Virus record (IMG/VR): IMGVR_UViG_3300021406_000036
Span: 1 to 29,036 of that record
Strand: one strand, 5' to 3'
DNA length: 29,036 nt
Source: a virus
Part shown: positions 13,573 through 20,714 of the stretch, in pieces
Numbering within the stretch: position 1 is the first letter of the stretch
How the letters are laid out: each line of letters opens with the position of its first letter
Translations under genes and position numbers: made by a program
The notes under the pieces: generated by a model
The model's database searches: none
What the model was told of the DNA's origin: nothing
Seen by the model: only the letters and a program-made list of their open reading frames with translations

Positions 13573-14651
13573 GGCTTGAAAACCCGCGCGATGTAACTCG
13601 CCAGAGGAAAGGGAATCTTCGCGATTTGGGCGCTTGCTGCCTTGCGGGAGTCGGAACGGGAGGAATGCTTGGCGATTCCGTTATCGAACCACTCTGGTCC
13701 GCTGCCTTCCTGTTTGGTGCCGTTCTCTCCCCGGTACCGCTGCGCTGCTGTCACGTTAAACCCTTGCGGCTTGTATCCCGGCTCTCCATATCCGCTGAAG
13801 CTGATACCGGGAACTTTCAGCGCGTCCGATTCTCGCTGATTCGTCAGGTGGCGAGTGTGCGAGTGTCCGTCTCTGATGTTGGCGTGGCCTTCCGTTTTCG
13901 CGCCGTTCACGGGGTTCTGTCCCGTGCCTGATTCCGTGTTGTGCGCCACATCGAACCAGGAGCCCCCGCTATTCTTCGAGCCTGCGATCTGGAGGGCGGC
14001 CGCCACGCTCTCTTCGTGCTCGGCCCCGTGGAAGCTTGGCGAGGGAATGCCGTACTTTTCGGGGAAGTGGAAATTCCGGCCGGCCTGTTTCCGCGTTCGG
14101 CGCGCCGCCTTTACCGTCTGCCCGAACTGCGGACGCCCTGCGACTACCTGCCCACCCACCATGGCCACGTCGCCCCAGAAATAGAAGCTTCCGAAGTTCG
14201 CGTTCGCTCTACCGACCCACGGTTGGGCGCCCTTCACATTCTCGACTACCATCGGGATGTAGCGGCCGACAGCTTCGCACGCCTCCCGCTGTATGCGAAA
14301 GCAGGCGTCAAATAGGGCCGTCAGTTCAGGGATGGTGCGCGAGCCTGCATACTCTTCTGGAAACGCGCCGTGCCCCCTCAACGCCGCCGCAATCTGCTTT
14401 GCTCGACTCCAGGGCATCGCCATGTAGGAGTACTCTTGGCAGGGTGGGGAAGCTACAATGCAATCGGCATTGCGGAATTGCCGACCGTTCAATGTGAGCA
14501 CGTCCTGGATTACGAGTTGCGCGGGGTAGTGCTGTTCGCCGTACACGTGGCGCTCAATGTCAAATCCCACCACGTCCCAACCTTCCGCGAGGAAGCCTTC
14601 CGACCAACCCCCGAGCCCGCAAAAGAGATCGATGCACAGCGGCTTACCCAC
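13569..14651 (-). CDS. C5-cytosine DNA methyltransferase
   Basis: The 360-aa enzyme has motif I DLFCGLGGWSEGF (residues 8-20), motif II around FDIERH, motif IV SPPCQEYSY with the catalytic Cys71, motif VI ENVKGAQPW (ENV at 137-139) and a motif X-like end PFPLASYIARVFKP. It would methylate C5 of cytosine in DNA. Residues about 215-335 form an unusually polar, low-complexity stretch where the target-recognition domain is expected, so the recognition sequence cannot be guessed. The start is GTG at 14651, overlapping the upstream stop by 8 bases. No cognate restriction gene is adjacent, which suggests protection against host restriction. Confidence 0.93.
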   Translation of the reverse strand: MGKPLCIDLFCGLGGWSEGFLAEGWDVVGFDIERHVYGEQHYPAQLVIQDVLTLNGRQFRNADCIVASPPCQEYSYMAMPWSRAKQIAAALRGHGAFPEEYAGSRTIPELTALFDACFRIQREACEAVGRYIPMVVENVKGAQPWVGRANANFGSFYFWGDVAMVGGQVVAGRPQFGQTVKAARRTRKQAGRNFHFPEKYGIPSPSFHGAEHEESVAAALQIAGSKNSGGSWFDVAHNTESGTGQNPVNGAKTEGHANIRDGHSHTRHLTNQRESDALKVPGISFSGYGEPGYKPQGFNVTAAQRYRGENGTKQEGSGPEWFDNGIAKHSSRSDSRKAASAQIAKIPFPLASYIARVFKP

Positions 14652-14934
14652 CGATCACCCCCGCGACCCGCGCCGCGAAACGCTCGTTCAGCCAGACGAA
14701 CATAGCCTCCTGACGTTGCCGCGATATCACCGCATCCCATCCGCCGTGGTTGTTCAACGCGTGCTCGATCACTCCATCGCCTTTCACCCGCCGCGGTCCC
14801 GTGCGAGGGCCGACGTATGGCACGCCAGTGCGCTTTCCCTCCGCGACCCTGCGCCGGGCCTTGCGACTGCGGCACAGGTTACACAGTCCACATAGGCACT
14901 TGAGGCGACTGTCGGGTAAGTTGCTCTTGCTCAT
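14644..14934 (-). CDS. Zinc-ribbon-like phage protein, 96 aa
   Basis: Near the N-terminus is a dense cysteine block, CLCGLCNLCRSRKARRR, at residues 13-29, a CxCxxCxxC pattern followed by a basic stretch. This resembles many small phage proteins whose single zinc knuckle is followed by Arg-rich residues and which probably bind nucleic acid. The C-terminal half is helical (DAVISRQRQEAMFVWLNERFAARV). ATG at 14934 overlaps the preceding stop as ATGA. Function is not known. Confidence 0.7.
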   Translation of the reverse strand: MSKSNLPDSRLKCLCGLCNLCRSRKARRRVAEGKRTGVPYVGPRTGPRRVKGDGVIEHALNNHGGWDAVISRQRQEAMFVWLNERFAARVAGVIGG

Positions 14935-15197
14935 TCAGCGACCACGCGATAGTATGCCACAACTCCCTCATACGGCTCGCCCTCGTACGGGGGGCCGTAC
15001 CTGGCATGCTGCGCCAACCACTCCGCACAATCCGTCTCAGCAATAACGACAGCGCTACCTGGCTCCGCGAAGCGCGGCCCATCTACTGTGTAAGCAAGTG
15101 CCACCGGCACCGGGCTGCCTATGTCTATCCTGAAAGGTGACGGGAACACGAGGTATCCCTGCTCGTCTAAGATGCGCTGCTCAATCGGTTGTTGCAA
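14931..15197 (-). CDS. Hypothetical protein, 88 aa
   Basis: I chose TTG at 15197 because AGGAGA stands six bases before it; an ATG at 15260 gives a longer frame but has no such site and overlaps RusA by 80 bases. The product begins LQQPIEQRILDEQGYLVFPS and is beta-rich, with IDIGSPVPVALAYTVDGP and a C-terminal EGVVAYYRVVAE. I recognise no family. It overlaps the end of the RusA gene by 17 bases. Confidence 0.65.
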   Translation of the reverse strand: MQQPIEQRILDEQGYLVFPSPFRIDIGSPVPVALAYTVDGPRFAEPGSAVVIAETDCAEWLAQHARYGPPYEGEPYEGVVAYYRVVAE

Positions 15198-15672
15198 GTA
15201 AGTTCTCCTGTATGGGGATCGTTTCCAGTATCGTAATGTAGATCTCCACGCGTGGTTCACCTAGTAACCTACGGCTGCCGTCCCAGTCGGAAATCTGTCG
15301 ATCATTCTTGATGATACCAGCCTCCTGTAACATGTCGCCTACCGCTTCGAGTAAGTTTGATAAGTCTGGGCAGTCGAGGCGCATAAGTCCCTCTTTGGTC
15401 GGCGATAAGTAGAATACCGCCTCGATGCCGATGGGATGCACGATGGGAAGCTCGACGCCGGCCGCGATCAGTTTCGGTTTGATCGCCATGCACTGGCGGA
15501 TGGCGTCGGCTTCCCACTTCTCGTACGCTTCGGACGGCAACAACTTCGGGAACCCTGGCTTGTGACCGCAGCAGCGACACGCGGGCTTGCGGTTGGGGAT
15601 CGTGATGATCCGGCCGTGACCTTTCTTGGTGCGCGGAGCGGATCGAATCACGAACCCAGGCACTTCGACCAA
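15181..15672 (-). CDS. rusA: RusA-family Holliday junction resolvase
   Basis: The 163-aa product has the RusA signature: RLDCPDLSNLLEAVGDML at residues 99-115 followed by GIIKNDRQI at 119-127. The Asp residues (100, 103, 113 and 124) supply the metal-binding active site that cuts four-way junctions. A cysteine cluster CRCCG at residues 32-36 is an extra, probably zinc-binding, insertion near the N-terminus. The start is TTG at 15672, with a poor ribosome site; the frame is open upstream back to about 15796 but without another ATG, GTG or TTG. RusA enzymes resolve recombination intermediates made by ERF/YqaJ-type systems, both of which lie further upstream. Confidence 0.88.
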   Translation of the reverse strand: MVEVPGFVIRSAPRTKKGHGRIITIPNRKPACRCCGHKPGFPKLLPSEAYEKWEADAIRQCMAIKPKLIAAGVELPIVHPIGIEAVFYLSPTKEGLMRLDCPDLSNLLEAVGDMLQEAGIIKNDRQISDWDGSRRLLGEPRVEIYITILETIPIQENLLATTD

Positions 15673-15677
15673 TTCAG

Positions 15678-15872
15678 TTAACCGTGCCCGATCCAGCGCG
15701 GGGCTTGCGCTTCTGATGCGTTCCGCCCATCGTGACAGCGGCCGCCAGCGGGATATCTTTGATCGCCGAAGGAGGCTGTAAAGTTGATCTTGACGTACTT
15801 AGCTTTGGCCTTTTCGTCGTATCGTAAGTCCACATAGCGGATGAGTGCTGCGCGGAATATGAGTTTCGGCAT
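15678..15872 (-). CDS. Hypothetical protein, 64 aa, possibly truncated
   Basis: ATG at 15872 follows AAGGAG by four bases, a strong site. The first 38 residues (starting MPKLIFRAALIRYVDLRYDE and including YVKINFTASF) look like an ordinary beta-rich phage protein. After residue 40 the text changes to RYPAGGRCHDGRNASEAQ and ends soon after, which reads like a frame change or truncation. The other two minus frames are also open across this part, so a frameshift cannot be excluded. Confidence 0.6.
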   Translation of the reverse strand: MPKLIFRAALIRYVDLRYDEKAKAKYVKINFTASFGDQRYPAGGRCHDGRNASEAQAPRWIGHG

Positions 15873-15873
15873 G

Positions 15874-16086
15874 TTACTCCTTGACTTCGATTTTTTGGGT
15901 AAGTTCGCTGCGCGCGGCCTGTCGGTGGATCACGCCGAGGATCTCCAGCACGCCGCGCTGCTGTGCTGGAGTCAGATCGGCGAACGTGTCGTACATGGCG
16001 TCGAGTGTGGATCGGCGCGGGATACCGGCGTCTTTGCGCTTGCGGCGGGCGATGCCGGATAGCGGTGGCGGGGTTGGATCGGCCAT
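15874..16086 (-). CDS. Hypothetical protein, 70 aa
   Basis: ATG at 16086 shares one base with the preceding stop (TGATG). The product begins MADPTPPPLSGIARRKRKDA, a basic proline-rich start, and continues as helices (STLDAMYDTFADLTPAQQRGVLEILGVIH, in part). The end of the gene carries the AAGGAG ribosome site for the next gene. No family recognised. Confidence 0.65.
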   Translation of the reverse strand: MADPTPPPLSGIARRKRKDAGIPRRSTLDAMYDTFADLTPAQQRGVLEILGVIHRQAARSELTQKIEVKE

Positions 16087-16343
16087 CAGAAACACCCCCT
16101 CACGTTATAGCGCCGCTCATCCTTGCCGGACTTCCGCGCGTTCTCTCGTCGAATACCAACGCACACCGCCATATCCTCTTTGCTTGCTCCTGTTGCCATG
16201 CAGGTTGTGCAGGCGTTGAATTCATAATTGCAAATGAATGATGGCTTGCCAGTCAATTCATCGATTCCGCAACAGGCGTCCGTGTGTACATGAGAGAGCG
16301 TCAGATAGGGGAAGGCGCTCTGGTAATGGTGAATTAGTGCCAC
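16086..16343 (-). CDS. Cysteine-rich hypothetical protein, 85 aa
   Basis: GTG at 16343 shares a base with the previous TAG stop (TAGTG) and has AAGGTGG seven bases upstream. The product carries DACCG at about residue 22, CNYEFNACTTC at 38-48, and single cysteines at VCVG and RGCF. The spacing CxxC with two more Cys suggests a zinc ribbon. It ends with a strongly basic stretch. Unknown family; probable nucleic-acid or zinc-binding role by composition only. Confidence 0.6.
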   Translation of the reverse strand: MALIHHYQSAFPYLTLSHVHTDACCGIDELTGKPSFICNYEFNACTTCMATGASKEDMAVCVGIRRENARKSGKDERRYNVRGCF

Positions 16344-16540
16344 TAGTTGACCACCTTGCCGTCGCTGAACGCCGCACGGCATTCGTGCTTGTTGCATCCG
16401 GCCGCCAACATCTCGCCGAGGCAATCTCCATCATCGATCGCTTGCGCAGCCATCGCGCGGACCACGAAGGCCTCTTCTTGCTCGGCCAAAATAACTGGGT
16501 GGTAATCACACCACGCGCGCATGGCGGCGTCGTCTATCAT
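16343..16540 (-). CDS. Hypothetical protein, 65 aa
   Basis: ATG at 16540 overlaps the preceding stop as ATGA. The sequence MIDDAAMRAWCDYHPVILAEQ continues as an acidic helical protein with DGDCLGEMLAAGCNKHECR. Three of its four cysteines and a His lie in the second half and could bind metal. No family recognised. Confidence 0.6.
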   Translation of the reverse strand: MIDDAAMRAWCDYHPVILAEQEEAFVVRAMAAQAIDDGDCLGEMLAAGCNKHECRAAFSDGKVVN

Positions 16541-16803
16541 CGGCACGGGAGCCTCTTTCCGATCTCAACGACGAGATCCTTGGCCATTTGCATCACATCT
16601 AGTTTCTGGCGCAACTCCCACTCAGGGCAAGTGCACACAGTGTACCCGTGCGGATGCCCAGAGCGATCCCTTTCGCCGCGGTACTCCTTGCGCTCTAACG
16701 TACGGAGCATCCATATTTTCAGATCGGTCAATACGCGATCCAAATCCGACACCGGGTCAGGCTCCGTCCGTTCGACGATTTGCTCCACAGTCTCTATCGG
16801 CAT
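16537..16803 (-). CDS. Hypothetical protein, 88 aa
   Basis: ATG at 16803 has AAGGAG five bases upstream and overlaps the end of the previous gene by 10 bases. The product begins MPIETVEQIVERTEPDPVSD, contains a helical segment RVLTDLKIWMLRTLERKEYRG, a CTCPEW motif and a C-terminal helix ending GKRLPCR. It may be a coiled-coil protein. Function unknown. Confidence 0.65.
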   Translation of the reverse strand: MPIETVEQIVERTEPDPVSDLDRVLTDLKIWMLRTLERKEYRGERDRSGHPHGYTVCTCPEWELRQKLDVMQMAKDLVVEIGKRLPCR

Positions 16804-17018
16804 AATAGCTCCTTAGCCTGCTGCAAGGCTTCCATGGCCTCGCTGATGTGGCGCAATCGCAGGGCGTTCCGAAACTCGCCCGCGGCGTCCGGCACCGTGG
16901 TGGCGGTCATGGCACGCCGCGCCCGCGCGGAGGCCTCCTCAGCCTCGTACAGCCAATCTCGCCAGTCCCGCTTGTCTTCGCGGTCGGGGCCCGCATTGCT
17001 CGTTTGGTCTGGGATCAT
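16794..17018 (-). CDS. Hypothetical helical protein, 74 aa
   Basis: ATG at 17018 overlaps the previous stop as ATGA, with GAGGAGG seven bases upstream. The product begins MIPDQTSNAGPDREDKRDWR and is then almost entirely helical, with alanine-rich EEASARARRAMTATT and AMEALQQAKELLCR. No motif recognised. Confidence 0.65.
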   Translation of the reverse strand: MIPDQTSNAGPDREDKRDWRDWLYEAEEASARARRAMTATTVPDAAGEFRNALRLRHISEAMEALQQAKELLCR

Positions 17019-17182
17019 GCTTTTACCTCCTCTGCGTATTTGGCCAGCTTCCGCACGGCGCCGAGGAAACTGTAGATGTCGTCGCCCGAGCCGTTGTCAG
17101 CCAAGTCCGTGAGCGCCTCGGCCAGCTCGGGCTTGCCCTTCATGGCCCGCGCCACCTCGCTTATCATCTGCCTGAGCTTCAT
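17015..17182 (-). CDS. Small helical protein, 55 aa, first gene after the operator
   Basis: Reading from ATG at 17182 gives MKLRQMISEVARAMKGKPEL and ends KLAKYAEEVKA. The protein is all helical with a glycine turn (NGSGDD). It is the first gene downstream of the 17232-17249 inverted repeat, with AAGG seven bases before the ATG, so it heads a transcription unit running through the small genes toward RusA and the C5 methyltransferase. Its overlap with the next gene is ATGA. Confidence 0.65.
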   Translation of the reverse strand: MKLRQMISEVARAMKGKPELAEALTDLADNGSGDDIYSFLGAVRKLAKYAEEVKA

Positions 17183-17231
17183 AAGTTAACCTTGCTCCCT
17201 TCCGGCTCTCCTGTGCGGAAAATCTGTGAAA

Positions 17232-17249
17232 TGTTCCGAAAGCGGAACA
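17232..17249. promoter_or_regulatory. Inverted-repeat operator, copy 1
   Basis: TGTTCCGAAAGCGGAACA is an inverted repeat with 7-base arms and a 4-base centre, in the 94-base gap between the ASCH gene and the gene starting at 17182. A second copy occurs at 20630. In the minus direction both are followed by a similar stretch with ATTT and then ATTTTCC. A dimeric repressor or LexA-type protein is the natural reader. It could also fold as an RNA hairpin. Confidence 0.6.
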
Positions 17250-17276
17250 AGCTACTTTATCAACGCCCCCATGCCC

Positions 17277-17675
17277 TCACACACGGCCCGATCTTCCTTC
17301 GACGTACTCCCACAGTCCCAGCATTCCTTTGGCTGGGACTGGAACACACTCCGTGTGCTTAGTCAAAATCAATCCCCACGGGCCACAGAACCACGGGGAA
17401 TCAGATTTTGTCGTGATGTCTTCCAGGAAGGCTGAACCGATGATTGCTCCACGCGGCAAATCGGCCAAAGCGGGCACGATGAAATCGGCACCGATTACGT
17501 GGCGTATCCAGTCTATAGCATCCTCATACTCTACCTTCGTGCAGCCAGCAGAGGCATGAACCCATATTCGCGTTCCAACCGCTCGCGACCAGGGCGAAGC
17601 ATAGTCCCGATTCTCGACTGGTTTGCCGTGGAAGAGACAGTACGCCCACGGCTGCCTGACGGATATAGCCTTCAC
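17277..17675 (-). CDS. ASCH-domain protein, 132 aa
   Basis: The product starts VKAISVRQPWAYCLFHGKPVENRD, the typical ASCH entry (SIRQPWA...G.K.vEnR), continues with a beta strand IWVHAS and ends GMLGLWEYVEGRSGRV. ASCH folds are PUA-like and bind RNA or modified bases; many are found in phages and act as RNA-binding regulators. GTG at 17675 overlaps the exonuclease stop as GTGA; the longer in-frame extension only shadows that gene. It is the last gene of the recombination unit, before the operator. Confidence 0.82.
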   Translation of the reverse strand: MKAISVRQPWAYCLFHGKPVENRDYASPWSRAVGTRIWVHASAGCTKVEYEDAIDWIRHVIGADFIVPALADLPRGAIIGSAFLEDITTKSDSPWFCGPWGLILTKHTECVPVPAKGMLGLWEYVEGRSGRV

Positions 17676-18394
17676 ACCGCACCCCCGATCCCCGACTCCA
17701 TGAATTCTGCGAACGCCGCGTGACTCGCCGCGGTGCGCTGTTCGGCGGTTGTTCTCTCGCGCCGCAACTCGCCGTAACGCTGGACTAACGCGACCTGACA
17801 CGATTGCATGGTCGCGACGAAAGCCGGCACGTGGGTCGAGAGTGCTCTCTGCACTAACTCGTCGCGGTAGGTGCGCACGATTACCGCCGGGAACCCCGGA
17901 TAGTACGAAACCATGTCCACGTACTCCCGGTCGCTGCACACCCAGAGTTGGCCCTGGTGCTGGATCCGGTATTCCACGAGCAGGGACTGCGGATCGAGCA
18001 TGTAGCCCACGTGCGTTTCAAGCGCGGGACACTTAAACTCTACCAGCGCCACGTCGCCTACCAGCCGATCTGGCGAAGCGCCGGCCGTCCCGTCATCCAG
18101 CGTGACGAAACCGACGGCTTGAGTCTCTACATCCTTTTCCATCTCGTAATACCGCGCCGCTTCGGGTTCCAACTCTTTGCCGCGCTTTACCCACCCGCCG
18201 TCGAACGCTTCGAGCGGCGCGCCATACATCCACTCGGCCAGCAGCTTGTGCATGTAGGTCACGCTGGCAGTCTCGGCCAGTTGTAGTTTTTTTGGCGTGA
18301 CGATGCGGTCAAACTCCGATGCTGTCGGAATTCCCAGGCGCGCGGCCAGCCAGTCATCCGAACCCTGCGCGAAACCAAAATGGTACTCAGGCAC
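17672..18394 (-). CDS. YqaJ/lambda-exonuclease-family recombinase
   Basis: The 240-aa protein follows the YqaJ viral recombinase pattern: GSDDWLAARLGIPTASEF near the N-terminus, GKELEPEAARYYE (helix with conserved Glu), GASPDRLVGD with the active-site Asp, LVEFKCPA (the E-x-K motif) and HQGQLWVC. These form the PD-(D/E)xK nuclease site that digests one strand from a DNA end. It works with the ERF annealing protein encoded two genes upstream as a phage recombination pair. Start GTG at 18394 has AAGGAG seven bases upstream and lies 8 bases inside the previous gene. Confidence 0.9.
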   Translation of the reverse strand: MPEYHFGFAQGSDDWLAARLGIPTASEFDRIVTPKKLQLAETASVTYMHKLLAEWMYGAPLEAFDGGWVKRGKELEPEAARYYEMEKDVETQAVGFVTLDDGTAGASPDRLVGDVALVEFKCPALETHVGYMLDPQSLLVEYRIQHQGQLWVCSDREYVDMVSYYPGFPAVIVRTYRDELVQRALSTHVPAFVATMQSCQVALVQRYGELRRERTTAEQRTAASHAAFAEFMESGIGGAV

Positions 18395-18566
18395 TCTTGT
18401 GCTCCTTTACTGATGGCAGTTGTATCTCCTCGATCTCAATTTCCCCCGCGTTGACCAGCAAGTCAACGACAGCGTCGTTGACGGAATATCCCCAGCCGCG
18501 CTCATCGCCATTCCTATAGGCCATGTGATAGTTGCTCTCTGGGTTCACGCACACCACGTAAATCAT
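18387..18566 (-). CDS. Small acidic hypothetical protein, 59 aa
   Basis: Reading from ATG at 18566 gives MIYVVCVNPESNYHMAYRNG and ends PSVKEHKSA. It is acidic (GEIEIEEIQ) and beta-rich, with no cysteine pairs or hydrophobic segments. The start overlaps the preceding stop as ATGA with GGAGG just upstream. It lies between the exonuclease and the annealing-protein module, but no role is evident. Confidence 0.65.
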   Translation of the reverse strand: MIYVVCVNPESNYHMAYRNGDERGWGYSVNDAVVDLLVNAGEIEIEEIQLPSVKEHKSA

Positions 18567-18754
18567 CTTCCCTCCTTCGCCAACTCTGCCGCCTTTACCT
18601 CATCGCGCGTCCTCTCGACAAGCCATCGGCAGTATGGATAGATAGCGCGTGCGAATTCGATCTGCTCGTCGCCTGGAGGCATCACATATTGAGCCCACCG
18701 TAAAAATTCGGCGTGCAGTGTCAGGAGGATTTCGCGTTTGAGTCGATCTATCAC
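18563..18754 (-). CDS. Small hypothetical protein, 63 aa
   Basis: GTG at 18754 overlaps the ERF stop as GTGA. The product, starting VIDRLKREILLTLHAEFLRW, is mainly helical with the centre PPGDEQIEFARAIYP and a basic end. No family recognised. Its place directly after ERF suggests an accessory recombination role, which is only positional inference. Confidence 0.65.
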   Translation of the reverse strand: MIDRLKREILLTLHAEFLRWAQYVMPPGDEQIEFARAIYPYCRWLVERTRDEVKAAELAKEGR

Positions 18755-19512
18755 CTGCCACCTGCCTTGAGTTGCTTCGCCAGCTCCGCGTGGATCCGGT
18801 CGTAGTTGCGCCGCTGGATATTCTCTGGGCTCGTGGCCTCAGCCCACGCCCAGAACTTCGCTAGGCGCTTGGGTTCCATCGCCAGCGTGTCGAGCATGTC
18901 GCGGATGCCCCAGGCTTGCTGCTCACTGATCGGATCCGCGCTGTTTCCGTCGTCGTCCTCGTTTATTAACTGGATGTTGAATACCATCATCGTGAGGTAC
19001 CGCTTGAGATACGACACAGATGACCCGAGCCCTTGAATCGGCGTTTTGTTGGGCTTCCCAGCAGGGCCTGCGGTGTCGAGGCCGCCGGCTAACGTGTAGG
19101 TCTTGGAATGCCCCTCTGAGTGGAGGGCTACACATTCCACAGTCACTCCGCCGGCATCTGTTCGCGGCGAAGTAAATGTGAGAGCGAACCCGTGCCGAGT
19201 GTAAATCGGTCGAATCGACTCGTCGATCGTCTCAAGACGTGCGTAACGGCTCTTGTTGGACTCGTTTGTGGCGTCACGCACGACCGGGCGCATCTCGGCT
19301 TGCGCGTCTCGCATGGCCTGATTGAAGGCCGTCTCGGCATTCCATAGCTGGACTTGCCGCTGTAGCCCCATGACGGCTTGCAACCGCTCAATCGGGATGC
19401 TCGGGTCTCGCGCGATCGCGGCGATCATCTCCATGGGGGTCGGCGCGTGTGGCGAGATCACGTCGCAACTTGCGACAGTGCTTGGGGCGCTGCGCACGAG
19501 GTCACTGGGCAT
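18751..19512 (-). CDS. erf: ERF-family single-strand annealing protein
   Basis: From ATG at 19512 the product is about 253 aa. It shows the ERF family core: ETAFNQAMRDAQAEMRPVVRD, then SRYARLETIDESIRPIYTRHGFALTF, and the GLGSSVSYLKRYLTMMVFNI block that contains the conserved SYxKRY. ERF proteins promote annealing of complementary strands and, with a 5'-3' exonuclease, phage recombination or genome circularisation. The start has GGGAGG seven bases upstream; a longer frame reaching 19602 lies inside the preceding gene. The C-terminal part is charged and helical. Confidence 0.9.
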   Translation of the reverse strand: MPSDLVRSAPSTVASCDVISPHAPTPMEMIAAIARDPSIPIERLQAVMGLQRQVQLWNAETAFNQAMRDAQAEMRPVVRDATNESNKSRYARLETIDESIRPIYTRHGFALTFTSPRTDAGGVTVECVALHSEGHSKTYTLAGGLDTAGPAGKPNKTPIQGLGSSVSYLKRYLTMMVFNIQLINEDDDGNSADPISEQQAWGIRDMLDTLAMEPKRLAKFWAWAEATSPENIQRRNYDRIHAELAKQLKAGGR

Positions 19513-19702
19513 TGGTTTGCCTCCCGCACATGCGTACGCCAGCAGGCTGCTCGTCATACGCCCGCATAGCGCCGTGCCCGTTGGAAGTGACGAAAGCACC
19601 ATCTTTCCACGGGCAACTGTTGGCCTTCGCCAGTTTGGCTCCGCACTTCATGCAGAATTGCCCTGTAGCTGTCATTTTCCCTACGTGATGGCACTTATCC
19701 AC
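19502..19702 (-). CDS. Small zinc-ribbon protein, 66 aa
   Basis: The reading from GTG at 19702 gives VDKCHHVGKMTATGQFCMKC, where CxH and CxxC make a four-ligand zinc ribbon, then GAKLAKANSCPWKDG and a basic end. An alternative ATG at 19675 would lose the first ligand pair, so I prefer the GTG even though its ribosome site is weaker. It overlaps the previous gene by 8 bases. It precedes ERF; the role is unknown. Confidence 0.55.
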   Translation of the reverse strand: MDKCHHVGKMTATGQFCMKCGAKLAKANSCPWKDGAFVTSNGHGAMRAYDEQPAGVRMCGRQTNAQ

Positions 19703-19976
19703 GCAACACCTCGCAATCGCCCTGTCCGATCGCGTACGCGCTGTCCTCGCGCTCGGCATCGATCTGCGCGTCGGACTTCGGCAGCGGTGGCGCGCTCGCT
19801 AGGCAGTCGAGAATCTGCCGCCGGTGCGCGTCGGTGATGACCACGCGCACGCCCGCCAGATCGATGCGGTAGTAAGCCGGCATGCCGCTGTGTGCCTCGA
19901 CGGCCTCGATAGTGATCGGAAATTGATCGGGACCGTACGAATGCACGGTGTGGATGGAAACGTCTAGTAGTGCCAT
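19695..19976 (-). CDS. Hypothetical protein, 93 aa
   Basis: ATG at 19976 follows AGGAGA by five bases, a clear ribosome site. The product begins MALLDVSIHTVHSYGPDQFP, is beta-rich (YYRIDLAGVRVVITDAHRR) and ends with an acidic helix and GDCEVLRG. No known family. The 96-base gap upstream (19977-20072) contains a CTCCG/CGGAG inverted repeat but no clear promoter, so it is probably co-transcribed from the operator-promoter region at 20630. Confidence 0.7.
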   Translation of the reverse strand: MALLDVSIHTVHSYGPDQFPITIEAVEAHSGMPAYYRIDLAGVRVVITDAHRRQILDCLASAPPLPKSDAQIDAEREDSAYAIGQGDCEVLRG

Positions 19977-20072
19977 GTGAATCTCCTATGATTTTATCGG
20001 GCGTTGCGTAGCCCGTCCCGAGTACCACCCCGGACGCTCCGCTGATCACGGAGGGCTGAGTTGCCGAGGCAA

Positions 20073-20549
20073 TCAGCGGAGCCCAAGAACTGCTTTTCCT
20101 TCTTCGCGGGCGCGGCGCTCTGCGATCTTGCGGGCCATCCTCGCTAGGCACCCGGAAACTGTTGTCAACTCGTCCCGGTAATCGATCCAGTATTTGGCAT
20201 CGTCGCGCTTGAGCATTGTGAGCGCTTGATCGATCATCTCCTGCTCAGTGGGGACTTGCCCTTTGTAGCCGCCAACGGCGAGCTCGATGCAGCCTTTGGC
20301 GGTGGCCCTGATGCGCTCAGCCCATGCGACTTGAGCAATGGACCCCTTGAGCGCCGGAAGGTCGGCGTTCGCCTCCATGGCCTTCGCGGTGGCCTCCAGG
20401 CGCTCGCGGTCGCGCTCTTTTTGATAGCAGTCCGGGCACATTTTGTTGCGTTCGGCCCATGCGATGCGCGATTGGCGATCTGATGTTTTTCCGTACAGTT
20501 GCTCGCTGCCAGTGTGCCCGCAAACGTAATTGATTGTGTACCAAGCCAT
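20073..20549 (-). CDS. Zinc-finger-like protein, 158 aa, first early gene
   Basis: The product starts MAWYTINYVCGHTGSEQLYG, with CGH near residue 10 and MCPDC near residue 37, giving a zinc ribbon of Cys-His plus Cys-Cys. The rest is long helices (RERLEATAKAMEANADL and ARMARKIAERRAREEGKAVLG). The type, a CGH ribbon followed by a helical body, is common in phage early regions. It has AGGAGA eight bases before ATG 20549 and lies 80 bases downstream of the second operator copy, so it heads the recombination unit. Function unknown. Confidence 0.7.
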   Translation of the reverse strand: MAWYTINYVCGHTGSEQLYGKTSDRQSRIAWAERNKMCPDCYQKERDRERLEATAKAMEANADLPALKGSIAQVAWAERIRATAKGCIELAVGGYKGQVPTEQEMIDQALTMLKRDDAKYWIDYRDELTTVSGCLARMARKIAERRAREEGKAVLGLR

Positions 20550-20629
20550 CTCTTTTTTCTCCTGTCAGTTGGTGGCTGACAAACACAGTATGCAGGAGAT
20601 CAATCGAGCGGTAGGAAAATTCCTGAAAA

Positions 20630-20647
20630 TGTTCTGAAATCAGAACA
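20630..20647. promoter_or_regulatory. Inverted-repeat operator, copy 2
   Basis: TGTTCTGAAATCAGAACA has the same arms and spacing as the copy at 17232, with matched changes in both arms (T/A in place of C/G at the sixth position), so the dyad symmetry is kept by compensating bases. It lies upstream of the gene starting at 20549. Following bases in the minus direction again include ATTTTC and AATTTTCC. No strong -35/-10 pair is visible next to it. Confidence 0.6.
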
Positions 20648-20675
20648 CGGCAACTCATAACTCCATGAAAACACG

Positions 20676-20714
20676 AAAGCCGCTCGCCCCTCCCCCGGAG
20701 TGACAAACGGCTTT
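20676..20714 (-). terminator. Candidate terminator after the lipoprotein gene
   Basis: AAAGCCG (20676-20682) and CGGCTTT (20708-20714) form a 7-base-pair stem with a 25-base loop. On the minus strand the stem is followed by a T-rich run (CGTGTTTTC). It lies after the stop of the lipoprotein gene and before the operator of the next unit, the right place to separate late tail genes from early genes. The long loop weakens the case. Confidence 0.45.

Noticed and set aside
20037-20053. CTCCG/CGGAG hairpin as terminator after the 20549 gene
   Set aside because: Stem of only five pairs and no T tract on either strand; the next gene probably depends on the same transcript.
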